Shown here one piece after another: positions 32,606-41,830 of a stretch of DNA of 64,000 nt (position 1 is its first letter; the number at the start of each line of letters is the position of its first letter). The DNA lies in contig OX637332.1 of assembly GCA_951799405.1 (NCBI GenBank), forward strand, positions 17,923,001 through 17,987,000, given 5' to 3'. The notes under the pieces are model-generated. The model ran no database searches. It was not told the origin of the DNA and saw nothing but the letters and a program-made list of their open reading frames with translations. The translations under genes were made by a program, and so were the position numbers. The stretch is from Agapetus fuscipes. Taxonomy: Eukaryota; Arthropoda; Insecta; Trichoptera; Glossosomatidae.

Positions 32606-34258
32606 TTTTTCGCGAAAATTTGCTATATTCAAAACAGGGAAAACTTGTCGGGTGGAGATCAACCATCCACGTTTGGCAGTCCAGTAGTTGTAGTAAACTC
32701 GGATACAGCTACTACAGCTACTGCTATAGCAAGCAAGCAGCTCAATAAACTTAATTTGCCAGTTGTAGCCAGAACACTGGATCGTTATGGCGTTTCCGAT
32801 CGGGCAGGAGCTGCCATCGTGTCTGCTGCATTACAAGATATCGTATTGGTGACTGAAGATGATTGCAAGAATGTTGTAGATCGCAGTAAGATCCGCCGAG
32901 CCCGTACTCAAACTAGGAACGTGCAGATTTCCACTCAGCTTGACCTAGGGTAGTCCATTTGTATCTCGTTTGACGGACGAAAGGATAAAACGTTAGTCAT
33001 GGAAGGCAAGCGCAGAATATTGGTAGTAGAAGAACACATCACTCTTTTAAAAGAACCTGGGTCACAATACATTGGCCACATTATATGCAAGTCAAGCGAT
33101 GCTAAAACTATTGCCAACAAAGTTTTAGCTTATTTTGTAGCGAAATCGATCAATACAACTACAATCACAGCCATCGGATGCGACGGTACTGCCGTTAATA
33201 CTGGAATTCATTCAGGTATCATACGCCTTATAGAAAAAATATTTAAACGACCGCTCCAGTGGCTAGTGTGTCAACTACATGCGAATGAATTGAGCTTGCG
33301 TCACCTTTTTGAATCTATCGATGGGACGACAACAGGACCCAAGAGCTTCAGCGGTCAGCTGGAAAAACAGCTGAAAAACTGCGAATACCTCCCAGTAGTT
33401 GATTTTATACCAATAACATGCAACCTGCCAGACATTACAAAAGTTCACGGGGATGTAAGCACAGAGAAGCAATATTTGTTGGAAATATGTCAAGCTATTA
33501 GTGCAGGACATAGTGATGAAAACTTGGCTAAGAGGTCTCCAGGAAAAATATGTCATTCGCGTTGGTTGACGACAGCCAACTCACTTCTCAGGCTATACAT
33601 TTCTACCAATAATCCGACTGAAAAACAGATGACTGTGACTGAATTCGTCTTGAAGGTTTACGCACCGATGTGGTTCCACATTAAAACAAAACCTTTGTGC
33701 GTTTACGGGGCAAAACACCTACACGAAACCATTAAATTGACTCGGTATCTTCCAACACATTTGAAAGAAATTGTCGACCCCGTGATACAAAGGAATGGTT
33801 ATTTCGGTCACTGCGAAAATGTACTAATCGCAATGTTGAACGACGAGAGAAGCCACATCCGAGAACTAGCTGTCAGGCGAATCGTGAAGATCAGGGAACA
33901 AACGTCGGGGTTCCGAGTCTTCAAGGTGTCAAGCTTGAACTTCAACGCAGAGCAATATTATGACCTGATTGAATGGGACAAAGTTTCTGAACCACCAGTC
34001 CTGAAACAAATTAGCACCGAATTATTGAAGGACGCCATCGTCAATCCAGATATAGTGGAAACTCAGATTTTGATACTCTTTCGCCAAATGCCCTGTCACA
34101 CTCAAGTAACTGAAAGATGCATCAAACTTGTGACTGAAGTGTGCTCTGCTGTATGTGGCCCCAAAAGACGGGTAGGATGGATAAAAAATAGTTGGAATCC
34201 TGTAAAATTATGCCGATTTTCAATACCAAGAGAGAATACAAAACTAAGTAATTTTTAG
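32606..34258 (+). pseudogene. Divergent hAT-like transposase with one in-frame stop
   Basis: A DDE-type transposase would cut and paste the element. One frame runs from 32606 to 34258 and is broken only by TAG at 32951-32953. Features downstream of that stop: SFDGRKD (candidate first Asp, about 32970), IGCDGT (candidate second Asp; residue 62 counted from the ATG at 32999), CQLH (C91-H94, the CxxH seen in hAT proteins), HSRWLT (R188-W189), and a conserved-looking C-terminus PCHTQVTERCIKLVTEVC. No ATG opens the frame upstream of the stop; a separate frame starting at 32570 (MCLPAKYRC) might be the original N-terminus after an indel. I recognise this layout as a transposase-like family but cannot give it a family name. 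The mutated stop suggests a dead copy, though the ATG at 32999 would still allow a 419-residue product. Confidence 0.65.
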
Positions 34259-34358
34259 AAATTTACCGTATTTTCAACCATTTTTCAAAAAATAAACCTT
34301 GTGTTAGTTGTATAAACTGTTTCACTTTATTCTTTTGTTGGTAGTCAACAAACAATAT

Positions 34359-34831
34359 TGTTACGAAATTAGGGTTCAATTGTCTTCAAATAAAAAAATA
34401 CACAGGTCTTCTTCAATAGTTATTTATTTTACACAGTTACAAAATTTATTTTCACACTACTTTCTCGATTATTCCACTTGGTTTTGGTTCACTGATCAGA
34501 TGACTTCGATGTGTTTGTAAGTCTCTATGATACTGGCCGCTCTGCAGGCCATTTGCACCCTTTATACTCTTTAGAGCAGTATAATCTAGACCTATAGTTG
34601 CTAGAAGGTTCCAGAGTAATTATTACTTCTCGATGTTTCACGTACTACCTAGACACAACCAAAATCCTACCTACCAATGCAATACAGTATTCCTATAATT
34701 ATAACAAATACCTACTTAGCCTAGAGAATTCTATACTTATACATAATTATCGATCTTACCTACCAATACTTTTGAGGATTCTTATAACTATAACTACCCA
34801 TACTTATTTCAATATTTATATTTACATAACA
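34359..34831 (-). repeat. 3' LTR of the Gypsy element
   Basis: 473 bp. On the minus strand it carries a TATA box (TATAAA, 34561-34566) and an AATAAA-like polyadenylation signal (34423-34428). The polypurine tract GGTGGGGGGTAG lies immediately upstream on the minus strand (34832-34843). Confidence 0.93.
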
Positions 34832-37800
34832 CTACCCCCCACCTAGACTGTTTCGTCCCGGAACAGTCTTTACTCTGTGTAGGTAGGGGCATGCTGATCC
34901 ACGTCGACACCCTGTGGTCAGGAAGAAGTGGCAGTCCACGGATTTCTCCCCACTGGCTCTCGGCTGCGCTTGCTCGCAGCACACCATGACGCTGATGCCA
35001 ACTCCCGAGAACACTGCTTCAATCATACTCCGGATTATCCGCCAGTCTCGATTAGCGCGGCCGCCACCCATCTTCGGTATTGCCAGACGCGCCTGCTGAT
35101 CCTCCAACATGTAGTCACGCAGCTCAACAAGGCCGTCCCACAATGCCTTGTAGTCCTCTTCCAGGTTGCTGGAATCCGGGACAACCAGGCAGTATGCTTG
35201 TTGACGCCCCTTCGGTAGTCTCAGAGCTCTTCCTTGCGGGCTGCTCGAGGGTTGCGGTTCTCCGAATTTGTATCGGAAGACCCGTGCAATTCCTCTAGAC
35301 ATATCTAGATCTTCCGGTACACAGCATGCCAGTGTGTGGTCCCTAGTGACCTCAAATAAGTCCTTGTGGACTTCTGTGGTCACTCCATGGCGAAACTTCT
35401 GCCCTGCCTTCGCGTTCTCCCAAAACGTCTCAAAGGCTGGTGATCTTTCGGATGCGACGCACTGTCGTACTTTTTGGGCTGGTTGGTCATCATTATCGCC
35501 TAGGTATGGTGAGAGGCGATTGTAGTGCACGACCCTTGGTTTTCCGTTTGGTCTCTTTTTTATGCGGTAGACCACATCGTTGATGCGCTCCAAGATCTCG
35601 TACGGCCCGTCCCAGGAACGCTGAAGTTTCGGACAGTATCCTTGGCGCCTCTTGGGGTCAAAAAGCCACACCCAGTCACCAGCTTTGTACCCCATGCTGT
35701 CAGCTCTGGTGTCATAGCGCTCCTTCATTTGATCGCTGGCTTCCCCGATGTTCATGCGGACCTGATCATGGATGTCATCCAGCCTCCTGCGAAGGTCTGT
35801 CACATAGTCTTCTCCGGCTAGGTCTTCACCTGGTTTGCAGCCAAATTTGAGATCACAAGGAAGTCGCATTTCTCGCCCAAACAGTATGCTGCTGGGAGTC
35901 TTCTTCGTCGTTTCCTGAACAGCCGACCGGTAAGCCAATAAGAACAAAGGCAGATGTCGGTCCCAGTCCCGCTGATGGCTGGACACTACTTTGGCTAAGT
36001 ACCTCCCCACGGTACGGTTCATCCTTTCCACCATTCCATCAGACTGTGGATGTAGCGCAGTGGTCCTGGTCTTGTAGATCCCTAGCCGCTCACACATTTG
36101 CTGGAAGATAGCAGCTTCAAAGTTCCTTCCCTGATCAGAATGTAATTCCAGGGGTACGCCAAACCTGCTGATAAATTCGGTAACTAGAACTTCAGTCACG
36201 GTTACGGCCTCTTGGTTAGGGATTGAGTAAGCTTCCACCCACTTGCTGAAGTAATCCATCACCACCATGATGTACTTGTTACCCTTCTCAGTTGTAGGAA
36301 ATGGGCCAGCTATGTCGATGGCAATTCTTTCAAAGGGGCTGCCAACGTTGTACTGACGCATTGGTGCTCGCCTTTTCCTTTGCGGTCCATTGGCCGTTGC
36401 ACAGGTTACACATTTTCGACACCAATCTTTGACGTCTTCGCTGCAGTTGATCCAGTAAAATCGCTCTTTCACTTTCTCCAGCGTCTTCTTAACGCCTAGA
36501 TGTCCTCCAGAAGCTCCTCCATGCAGCAGTCCAAGGATTTCCGGTATTCGGCTCCTCGGAACGAGGGTTTGCTTTCTTCTAAGTGTGCCGTCTTCCTTCT
36601 CGATCTTTCGTTTCAGAAACCCTCCTTCTATCACTATGGATCCCCATTGAGCCCAATAAGCCTTGGCAGTTGGTGATAAGGGGGCGAGTTTTTCCCAGGT
36701 TGGCCTTTCTCCTTCTCGCGCCCATTCCATCACATACTTCAAGTCCGGATCATTCAGTTGGTCTTGCGCCAATTTTTCATCTTGCCAGTCCTCATCTTCG
36801 GTGGTCGTCCTTTGGACAATTGCTACCTTGTCCTCCATCTTGCTGCAATGTTTGCAGTCACTGGCGCATGGTCGTCTGGATAATGCATCCGCATTTCGAT
36901 GAAGCGTGCCAGGTCTATGTTCGGAGTCATAATCATACTCCTGGAGCCTTTCAATCCATCTAGCCACTTGCCCTTCTGGGTTTTTGAATTTCAGAAGCCA
37001 AACCAGTGCAGCATGATCAGTCCGTAGGGTGAATTTTCTCCCGTACAAGTATTTGCGGAAGTGTTCCACTGATTTTATCACGGCAAGAAGCTCTCGTCTG
37101 GTCACGCAATAATTTCGTTCTGGCTTGGAAAGCACTTTACTGAAGTAACCCAGAACAGTCTCATGCCCATCCTGTATTTGGGAAAGGACGCCTCCTATCC
37201 CCACATTACTAGCGTCGGTATCCAGGATGAACTTTCCATCTTTTCGTGGGTAGCTCAAGATGGGGGCACTTGTTAATCTTCCCTTAAGCTCTTCAAATGC
37301 TTGTGCGCAGGAATCACTCCAATGGAAGCGAGTGTTTTCTTCCGTAAGCTTGGTGAGCGGTTTTGCAATGTCCGCAAATCTTGGCACAAACCTCCTGTAA
37401 TAAGTGCACAGCCCCAGGAAACTCCTAGTTTCATGTTTGTCCTTCAGCACGGGCCAGTCTCTTACTGCCTTGATTTTGGCAGGGTCAACTTCAACTCCAC
37501 GTTGAGAAACTATGTGTCCCAGGTAATTTACTTGTTTCTTGAACAGGTTACACTTTTTCGGGTTGAGCTTCAGTCCAGCGTCTTGTAGTCGCCCGAAAAC
37601 TTGCTCCAGATTTCTCAACTGATGGTTGAAGTCCTTTCCCAGGATGATTATGTCATCCAAGTATACCAGGCAGGTTTCCCATGACAGTCCTCGCAGCACA
37701 TTCTCCATCAGCCTTTCGAACGTGGCGGGGGCATTGCATAAGCCAAATGGCATCACGGTGAACTGCCAAAGTCCAGATCCAGTCGAGAATGCAGTTTTCT

Positions 37801-39094
37801 CCTTATCTTTGGCATCCAATTCAACTTGCCAGTAGCCACTTTTCAGGTCCAATGTGGAAAAAATGGTGCATCCTGCCAATGTGTCCAAGGTGTCGTCAAT
37901 CCTTGGCAGAGGGTAACTATCCTTTTTCGTAACATCGTTGAGCAGTCTGTAGTCCACACAAAATCTCGTGGTACCATCCTTCTTTTTCACCAGTACCACC
38001 GGGGATGTCCAAGGGCTACTTGATGGTTCTATGATGCCATCCTTGCTCATGTCTTTGATGATCTTGTCAGCTTCTTCCCGCTTTGCAAAGGGTAGTCTTC
38101 TTGGAGCCTGTTTTATTGGTCTCGCTTCTCCGGTGTCTATGCTATGTCGCACTACCTTGGTTCTTCCCAGACGGCCATTAGAGTCCTCGAAAATGTTCTG
38201 GTAGCGGCAGATCAAACTCCTCACTCTCCGTTTGTTTTCCTCGGTTAGACCTTGGGAAGCGTCGTGGACCAGGGCTTCCAATTGTGTTGACAATTTGTTT
38301 CCTTCGCATGACATGTTTGTCATCTGTTGCACAATGGAAGTTATCCTCTCACATCTGCCCAAAACAAAACCTTCATTCATTTTAACTGGGTAGCTGTTCA
38401 CATTCATGATCTTGACAGGAATGGTCTCCTTTGCGCGAATCACTGTTCTTGCCACCATGACTCCTTTGTTAACATTGTCCATGTTCTCCGGTTCTATCAT
38501 ACAGATTTGGTCATTTGTACTACTGGAATCCAGGCGGGCACTCACTATCATCTCGGATCGCCCCTTCACTTCGGTATTCTTGGCTAGGATAACACGTGCA
38601 GCCAGTTCTTTCCGTCTTTGCAGGATGACTTCTTCATTTCCAATTTTAATGGACCCTTTCTTTAAATTTAAACTGCACCCAAATCTGTCCAGTATGTCCA
38701 TTCCCAGTATAACGTCTTCTTCAATGTTGGCCACCAACGTCCGATGATCAAAAGTGGTGCTGCCAATTTGGAAGGTGGCAATCGTCTCCCCATACACCTG
38801 TGCTGACTCTCCCGTGGCGGTGTGCAGAGACCACTTTGTTGGTGCAATCTGCTTACCTCGTGCCACTATGTCGCGTCTCAGAATTGTCCTGGTTGCTCCC
38901 GTGTCCACCAGTAGTTCACGAGTTACTCCATCTATTATGCCATTGATAAAAATGCTGCTGGCTTTTCCTCTCACGGTTGCGACAGTAGCAGCAGATTTCA
39001 GGGCCTCTCCAGCGTGGGTCAACGGTTGCCCCTTCCCATTAACCCTTTCTAGTTTTCCGCAGCCTGTTTTCTGGGTTTCTGAGGCTTGGGACAC
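34832..39094 (-). CDS. pol: Gypsy Pol polyprotein with C-terminal macrodomain and CCCH finger
   Basis: 1420 codons. Protease (DTGA, 64-67); reverse transcriptase (about 330-520: FSTLDLKSGYWQ, YLDD 478-481); RNase H (DTDAS 625-629, TDH 692-694); integrase zinc motif (H858, H865, C895, C898), catalytic D927, D987 and E1023 with D,D(35)E spacing; GPY/F module (GPYEILERI from 1163). After this, where most Gypsy Pols end, there are about 220 further residues. 1241-1372 reads as a macrodomain of the TARG1 type (KDLFEVTRDHTLACCVPEDL, DMSRGIARVFRYKFG, YCLVVPDSS, LAIPKMGGGRANRDW, IEAVFSGVGISVMVC). 1388-1406 is a CCCH finger (C-x7-C-x5-C-x3-H). The frame overlaps gag by 46 nt in the -1 frame and starts without ATG, so it is probably made by -1 frameshifting. 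In the macrodomain, the position matching the catalytic Asp of TARG1 appears to be Ala, so ligand binding is more likely than hydrolysis. Confidence 0.93.
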   Translation of the reverse strand: MSQASETQKTGCGKLERVNGKGQPLTHAGEALKSAATVATVRGKASSIFINGIIDGVTRELLVDTGATRTILRRDIVARGKQIAPTKWSLHTATGESAQVYGETIATFQIGSTTFDHRTLVANIEEDVILGMDILDRFGCSLNLKKGSIKIGNEEVILQRRKELAARVILAKNTEVKGRSEMIVSARLDSSSTNDQICMIEPENMDNVNKGVMVARTVIRAKETIPVKIMNVNSYPVKMNEGFVLGRCERITSIVQQMTNMSCEGNKLSTQLEALVHDASQGLTEENKRRVRSLICRYQNIFEDSNGRLGRTKVVRHSIDTGEARPIKQAPRRLPFAKREEADKIIKDMSKDGIIEPSSSPWTSPVVLVKKKDGTTRFCVDYRLLNDVTKKDSYPLPRIDDTLDTLAGCTIFSTLDLKSGYWQVELDAKDKEKTAFSTGSGLWQFTVMPFGLCNAPATFERLMENVLRGLSWETCLVYLDDIIILGKDFNHQLRNLEQVFGRLQDAGLKLNPKKCNLFKKQVNYLGHIVSQRGVEVDPAKIKAVRDWPVLKDKHETRSFLGLCTYYRRFVPRFADIAKPLTKLTEENTRFHWSDSCAQAFEELKGRLTSAPILSYPRKDGKFILDTDASNVGIGGVLSQIQDGHETVLGYFSKVLSKPERNYCVTRRELLAVIKSVEHFRKYLYGRKFTLRTDHAALVWLLKFKNPEGQVARWIERLQEYDYDSEHRPGTLHRNADALSRRPCASDCKHCSKMEDKVAIVQRTTTEDEDWQDEKLAQDQLNDPDLKYVMEWAREGERPTWEKLAPLSPTAKAYWAQWGSIVIEGGFLKRKIEKEDGTLRRKQTLVPRSRIPEILGLLHGGASGGHLGVKKTLEKVKERFYWINCSEDVKDWCRKCVTCATANGPQRKRRAPMRQYNVGSPFERIAIDIAGPFPTTEKGNKYIMVVMDYFSKWVEAYSIPNQEAVTVTEVLVTEFISRFGVPLELHSDQGRNFEAAIFQQMCERLGIYKTRTTALHPQSDGMVERMNRTVGRYLAKVVSSHQRDWDRHLPLFLLAYRSAVQETTKKTPSSILFGREMRLPCDLKFGCKPGEDLAGEDYVTDLRRRLDDIHDQVRMNIGEASDQMKERYDTRADSMGYKAGDWVWLFDPKRRQGYCPKLQRSWDGPYEILERINDVVYRIKKRPNGKPRVVHYNRLSPYLGDNDDQPAQKVRQCVASERSPAFETFWENAKAGQKFRHGVTTEVHKDLFEVTRDHTLACCVPEDLDMSRGIARVFRYKFGEPQPSSSPQGRALRLPKGRQQAYCLVVPDSSNLEEDYKALWDGLVELRDYMLEDQQARLAIPKMGGGRANRDWRIIRSMIEAVFSGVGISVMVCCEQAQPRASGEKSVDCHFFLTTGCRRGSACPYLHRVKTVPGRNSLGGG

Positions 39095-40449
39095 TTGGTG
39101 CTAAGGTGGCCCAGCTGTCCGCAGTTCCAGCAGCGTGGGTCTCGTCTTCGAGGTCTCAGACGTTCCAGCACTTTTTCAATTAGCTCCTCGGTTGTAGGTA
39201 GCTTGACCTCCTCTGCCTCGACTGCACGAACCCTGGCGTGGCCCCTGATGGACTGTTTGACAGCCTCAAACTCGAGAGCTTGGCTGAGCGCCTCGTTCAA
39301 AGCCTTGGGATGGGCCAGTTTTACGGCTTGTTGCGTCTCCCATTCCCGCAATCCATTTAGGAACTTGTCCACTGCCAAGCTCTCACAGATGTCGTCGGAG
39401 GCTGTCGGGTAAGCGTCTCGTACCAGGCGGGCGATGTCCATTTCAAACTCCTGGAGGCTCTCGTTGGGCTTCTGCACCCTTGTGTTCAGCTGCGACTTGT
39501 ACAGCTGCTCCAGGCACTTGTGGCCATAGCGCATATCCAAGCGCTGCTTCAGCTGCCCAAAGTCACCACGGTTGTCCAGGGGTATGGCCTGCAGAACCCT
39601 GAGAGCGTCTCCTCGGAGCGACAGGCTGAGAACCGAAGCCTTCTTCTGCTGGCTCCAGGCTCCCATCATGGCAGCCGTCTCAAAGAGGGTCAAGTATTCC
39701 TCCCACGACGTCTTCCCGTCGAAGGTTGGGAGGTTGTGCTTGGCTAGGGAAGGGTCATCATCCCCTCTTGTGATCCTGGTTGGAGTTGAGCATCCCTGGT
39801 CGGTCTCGTCGTGAAGGCCTTTGGGGGATATTCTGGTGGACTCCATCTGGCCCTTGTCGGTCAGCTCGGCACGCAGATGTACCTCCAGATTTGACATCCG
39901 AGTCTCCATTTCCCCCTTCAGGGCTGTCATCTTCTCCTCCATTTCTCCCTTCAGGGTTGTGAGATTCTCGCTCATCTTCTCTTTCATGTTGGCGAGGTCT
40001 TCCTTCATGGTGGAGAGGTCTTCCTGCAGAGCCTTGGCGTTTTCAGCCATCTCCACTTTCAGGTCCGACAGGTTCTCCTGCAGGGTCTTGGCGTTGTCAG
40101 CCATCTTCTCCTCCAGGGTCTTGGCATTGTCAGCCATCTTCTCCTCCAGCCCGGTCAGGTCCTCCTTCACGGTCTTGGCGTTGTCAGCCATCTTCTCCTC
40201 CATGGCAGTGAAGTTTCCCGTGAGCTCCTCCTTCATGGATTTTGTGATGCTGATGTTCAGCTCCTCAAGGGCGCGGTCTCCTCCAGATGCCATGACAAAG
40301 TATGCCGGGTCTTCACCTGACCGTTCCAAGGCCTCTATGAGGCGTGCTTGTAAGGCTGCCTTTCCTCCTGAGGTCTCCAGGTCCCTCTCCAGAAGCTCAT
40401 TTTTAAGCTCAGTGACTTTGAGGTCCTTGACGTTCACTTTAGTTGCCAT
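39049..40449 (-). CDS. gag: Gypsy Gag with N-terminal SAP motif
   Basis: 466 codons from ATG at 40449. Structural protein of the retrotransposon particle. Residues 8-42 (DLKVTELKNELLERDLETSG, then KAALQARLIEAL) fit the SAP motif, a DNA- or chromatin-binding helix pair. Residues about 72-195 are a long coiled coil built from repeated MADNAKT/KEDL and MKEKM/LKGEM units, visible at DNA level too (40.0-40.25 kb). About 245-400 is a retrotransposon Gag core (WEEYLTLFETAA, LQAIPLD, ESLQEFEMDIARLV). CCHC zinc knuckle at 440-453 (CWNCGQLGHLSTKC). The 5' leader lies at 40450-41103. Confidence 0.92.
   Translation of the reverse strand: MATKVNVKDLKVTELKNELLERDLETSGGKAALQARLIEALERSGEDPAYFVMASGGDRALEELNISITKSMKEELTGNFTAMEEKMADNAKTVKEDLTGLEEKMADNAKTLEEKMADNAKTLQENLSDLKVEMAENAKALQEDLSTMKEDLANMKEKMSENLTTLKGEMEEKMTALKGEMETRMSNLEVHLRAELTDKGQMESTRISPKGLHDETDQGCSTPTRITRGDDDPSLAKHNLPTFDGKTSWEEYLTLFETAAMMGAWSQQKKASVLSLSLRGDALRVLQAIPLDNRGDFGQLKQRLDMRYGHKCLEQLYKSQLNTRVQKPNESLQEFEMDIARLVRDAYPTASDDICESLAVDKFLNGLREWETQQAVKLAHPKALNEALSQALEFEAVKQSIRGHARVRAVEAEEVKLPTTEELIEKVLERLRPRRRDPRCWNCGQLGHLSTKCPKPQKPRKQAAEN
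39052..39072 (-). other. Candidate -1 frameshift region between gag and pol
   Basis: Within the 46-nt gag/pol overlap two A-runs could allow slippage: AGAAAAC (39066-39072), where the Lys AAA codon can slip one base back onto AAA, and GGAAAAC (39052-39058), just before the gag stop. Neither is a perfect X-XXY-YYZ site. No ATG opens pol. Confidence 0.4.
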
Positions 40450-41103
40450 TTTTTTTTTTTAAATTTACTTCAAAACAAAAAAAATATTTTCAAATTTATT
40501 TAATACGAGTTTTATATATAGAGCTGTTTTGAATACGTACTTTAGCAAAATAATAATTTATCTGATTACACTGTGAGTAGGTACTGTCTTTTAATATTTA
40601 TTTTTAATTCACCAATATTTTTTTACATAATAATGTCTGATAGTACATAATTATTTATTTCGTCTCAAGTCTTTCAAACACACAGGTAGGTACTTAATGT
40701 ATATTCACACACTTGTAAACAAAGGATAGTTATTCAAAAACTTTTTCTCGATGAATCTGGAACGTTCTTTTGTAATATTTTTCAAGATTTTTATTTATTT
40801 ATTTTATTTTTTTTAATCACACACAATAATAAAAAAAACTATGGTCCAATTTGATGACTTTCTCAATGCGGTAAAATAGTCATTATGTTATGTCCAGAAT
40901 TATGTCCAGAATTATGTTCCATATGATGTTCCAGAATTTATAAGCAACTTGCTTTTGCGTCTTTTCTTTTAACAAAAATTTATTTAAACACTTGTTTTCA
41001 CAAAAGTCAGTTCACACAAAGTTCAATTTGAATAAAGTTCATTTTAACACTATTTAATTTATTTTACTTATTTTTAGACAGAAGATCTTAATTTTTCTTG
41101 ACA

Positions 41104-41121
41104 ATTCCGCACCTGACGCCA
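41104..41121 (-). other. Primer-binding site of the Gypsy element
   Basis: Two bases after the 5' LTR the minus strand reads TGGCGTCAGGTGCGGAA, which begins with the expected TGG and would pair with a tRNA 3' end. The tRNA species was not identified. Confidence 0.75.
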
Positions 41122-41123
41122 AT

Positions 41124-41596
41124 TGTTACGAAATTAGGGTTCAATTGTCTTCAAATAAAAAAATACACAGGTCTTCTTCAATAGTTATTTATTTTACACA
41201 GTTACAAAATTTATTTTCACACTACTTTCTCGATTATTCCACTTGGTTTTGGTTCACTGATCAGATGACTTCGATGTGTTTGTAAGTCTCTATGATACTG
41301 GCCGCTCTGCAGGCCATTTGCACCCTTTATACTCTTTAGAGCAGTATAATCTAGACCTATAGTTGCTAGAAGGTTCCAGAGTAATTATTACTTCTCGATG
41401 TTTCACGTACTACCTAGACACAACCAAAATCCTACCTACCAATGCAATACAGTATTCCTATAATTATAACAAATACCTACTTAGCCTAGAGAATTCTATA
41501 CTTATACATAATTATCGATCTTACCTACCAATACTTTTGAGGATTCTTATAACTATAACTACCCATACTTATTTCAATATTTATATTTACATAACA
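41124..41596 (-). repeat. 5' LTR of the Gypsy element
   Basis: 473 bp, apparently identical to the 3' LTR. Promoter elements on the minus strand: TATAAA at 41326-41331; polyadenylation signal at 41188-41193. It drives gag-pol leftward. Confidence 0.93.
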
Positions 41597-41830
41597 ATAT
41601 CAATATATAAAATATGTAAAAATACTTATAGTTTTTTTTTTACTGATTTTAATTTGAACCCCTGTTTTTGGACTTTTTTGTTTTTTTCAGTGGCCTTGTG
41701 GCACAATTTCCACTGAAAATATTGAAATCTCGTAATAGTGTCTTTGTTCGTATCCCTATGGAGCACCAATTCCCCACTCCGCCCAAATCAAAATCCCAAA
41801 AAAAAGTTCACGCTCCACCTTAGTCCTCCC

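Larger units (their letters stand above)
34359..41596 (-). mobile_element. Complete Gypsy-type (Ty3-like) LTR retrotransposon
   Basis: Structure on the minus strand: 5' LTR, primer-binding site, gag, pol, polypurine tract, 3' LTR. Both LTRs are 473 bp, begin TGTTA and end TAACA on either strand, and look identical by eye. Target duplication ATAT lies at 34355-34358 and 41597-41600, inside the hAT-like transposon. Domain order protease, RT, RNase H, integrase is that of Gypsy/Ty3 elements. No env-like frame is present. Open frames and matching LTRs indicate a very recent insertion that may still be mobile. Confidence 0.95.
32279..41822 (+). mobile_element. hAT-like DNA transposon inserted in the LINE, carrying the Gypsy element
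   Basis: Target duplication GTCCTCCC at 32271-32278 and 41823-41830 interrupts the LINE endonuclease frame. The terminal inverted repeats begin TAGGTTGGAGCGTG (left) and, complemented, TAAGGTGGAGCGTG (right). They stay similar for about 75 bp (GGCGGGGTG/GGCGGAGTG, GGTGCTC). Ends of the form YARNG and an 8-bp duplication fit the hAT superfamily. Without the Gypsy insertion and its 4-bp duplication the element is about 2.3 kb, with one transposase-like frame. Confidence 0.85.

Noticed and set aside
34832..35400. The macrodomain and CCCH finger as a separate host gene next to the Gypsy element
   Set aside because: The frame is continuous with pol, lies between the polypurine tract and the integrase, and is inside the LTRs and the target duplication, so it belongs to the element.
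39821..40462. A 213-codon + strand frame opposite gag, and many shorter + strand frames across 34.9-39.8 kb
   Set aside because: They mirror gag and pol codon structure on the opposite strand, lack domains and start signals, and are shadows of the real minus-strand frames.
34359..41596. Endogenous retrovirus with an envelope gene
   Set aside because: No env-like frame, signal peptide or transmembrane segment occurs after integrase; the extra tail is soluble-type sequence.
41363..41716. A 117-codon frame in the right LTR and flank
   Set aside because: The same frame occurs in the left LTR, is low-complexity and AT-driven, and runs opposite to the element.
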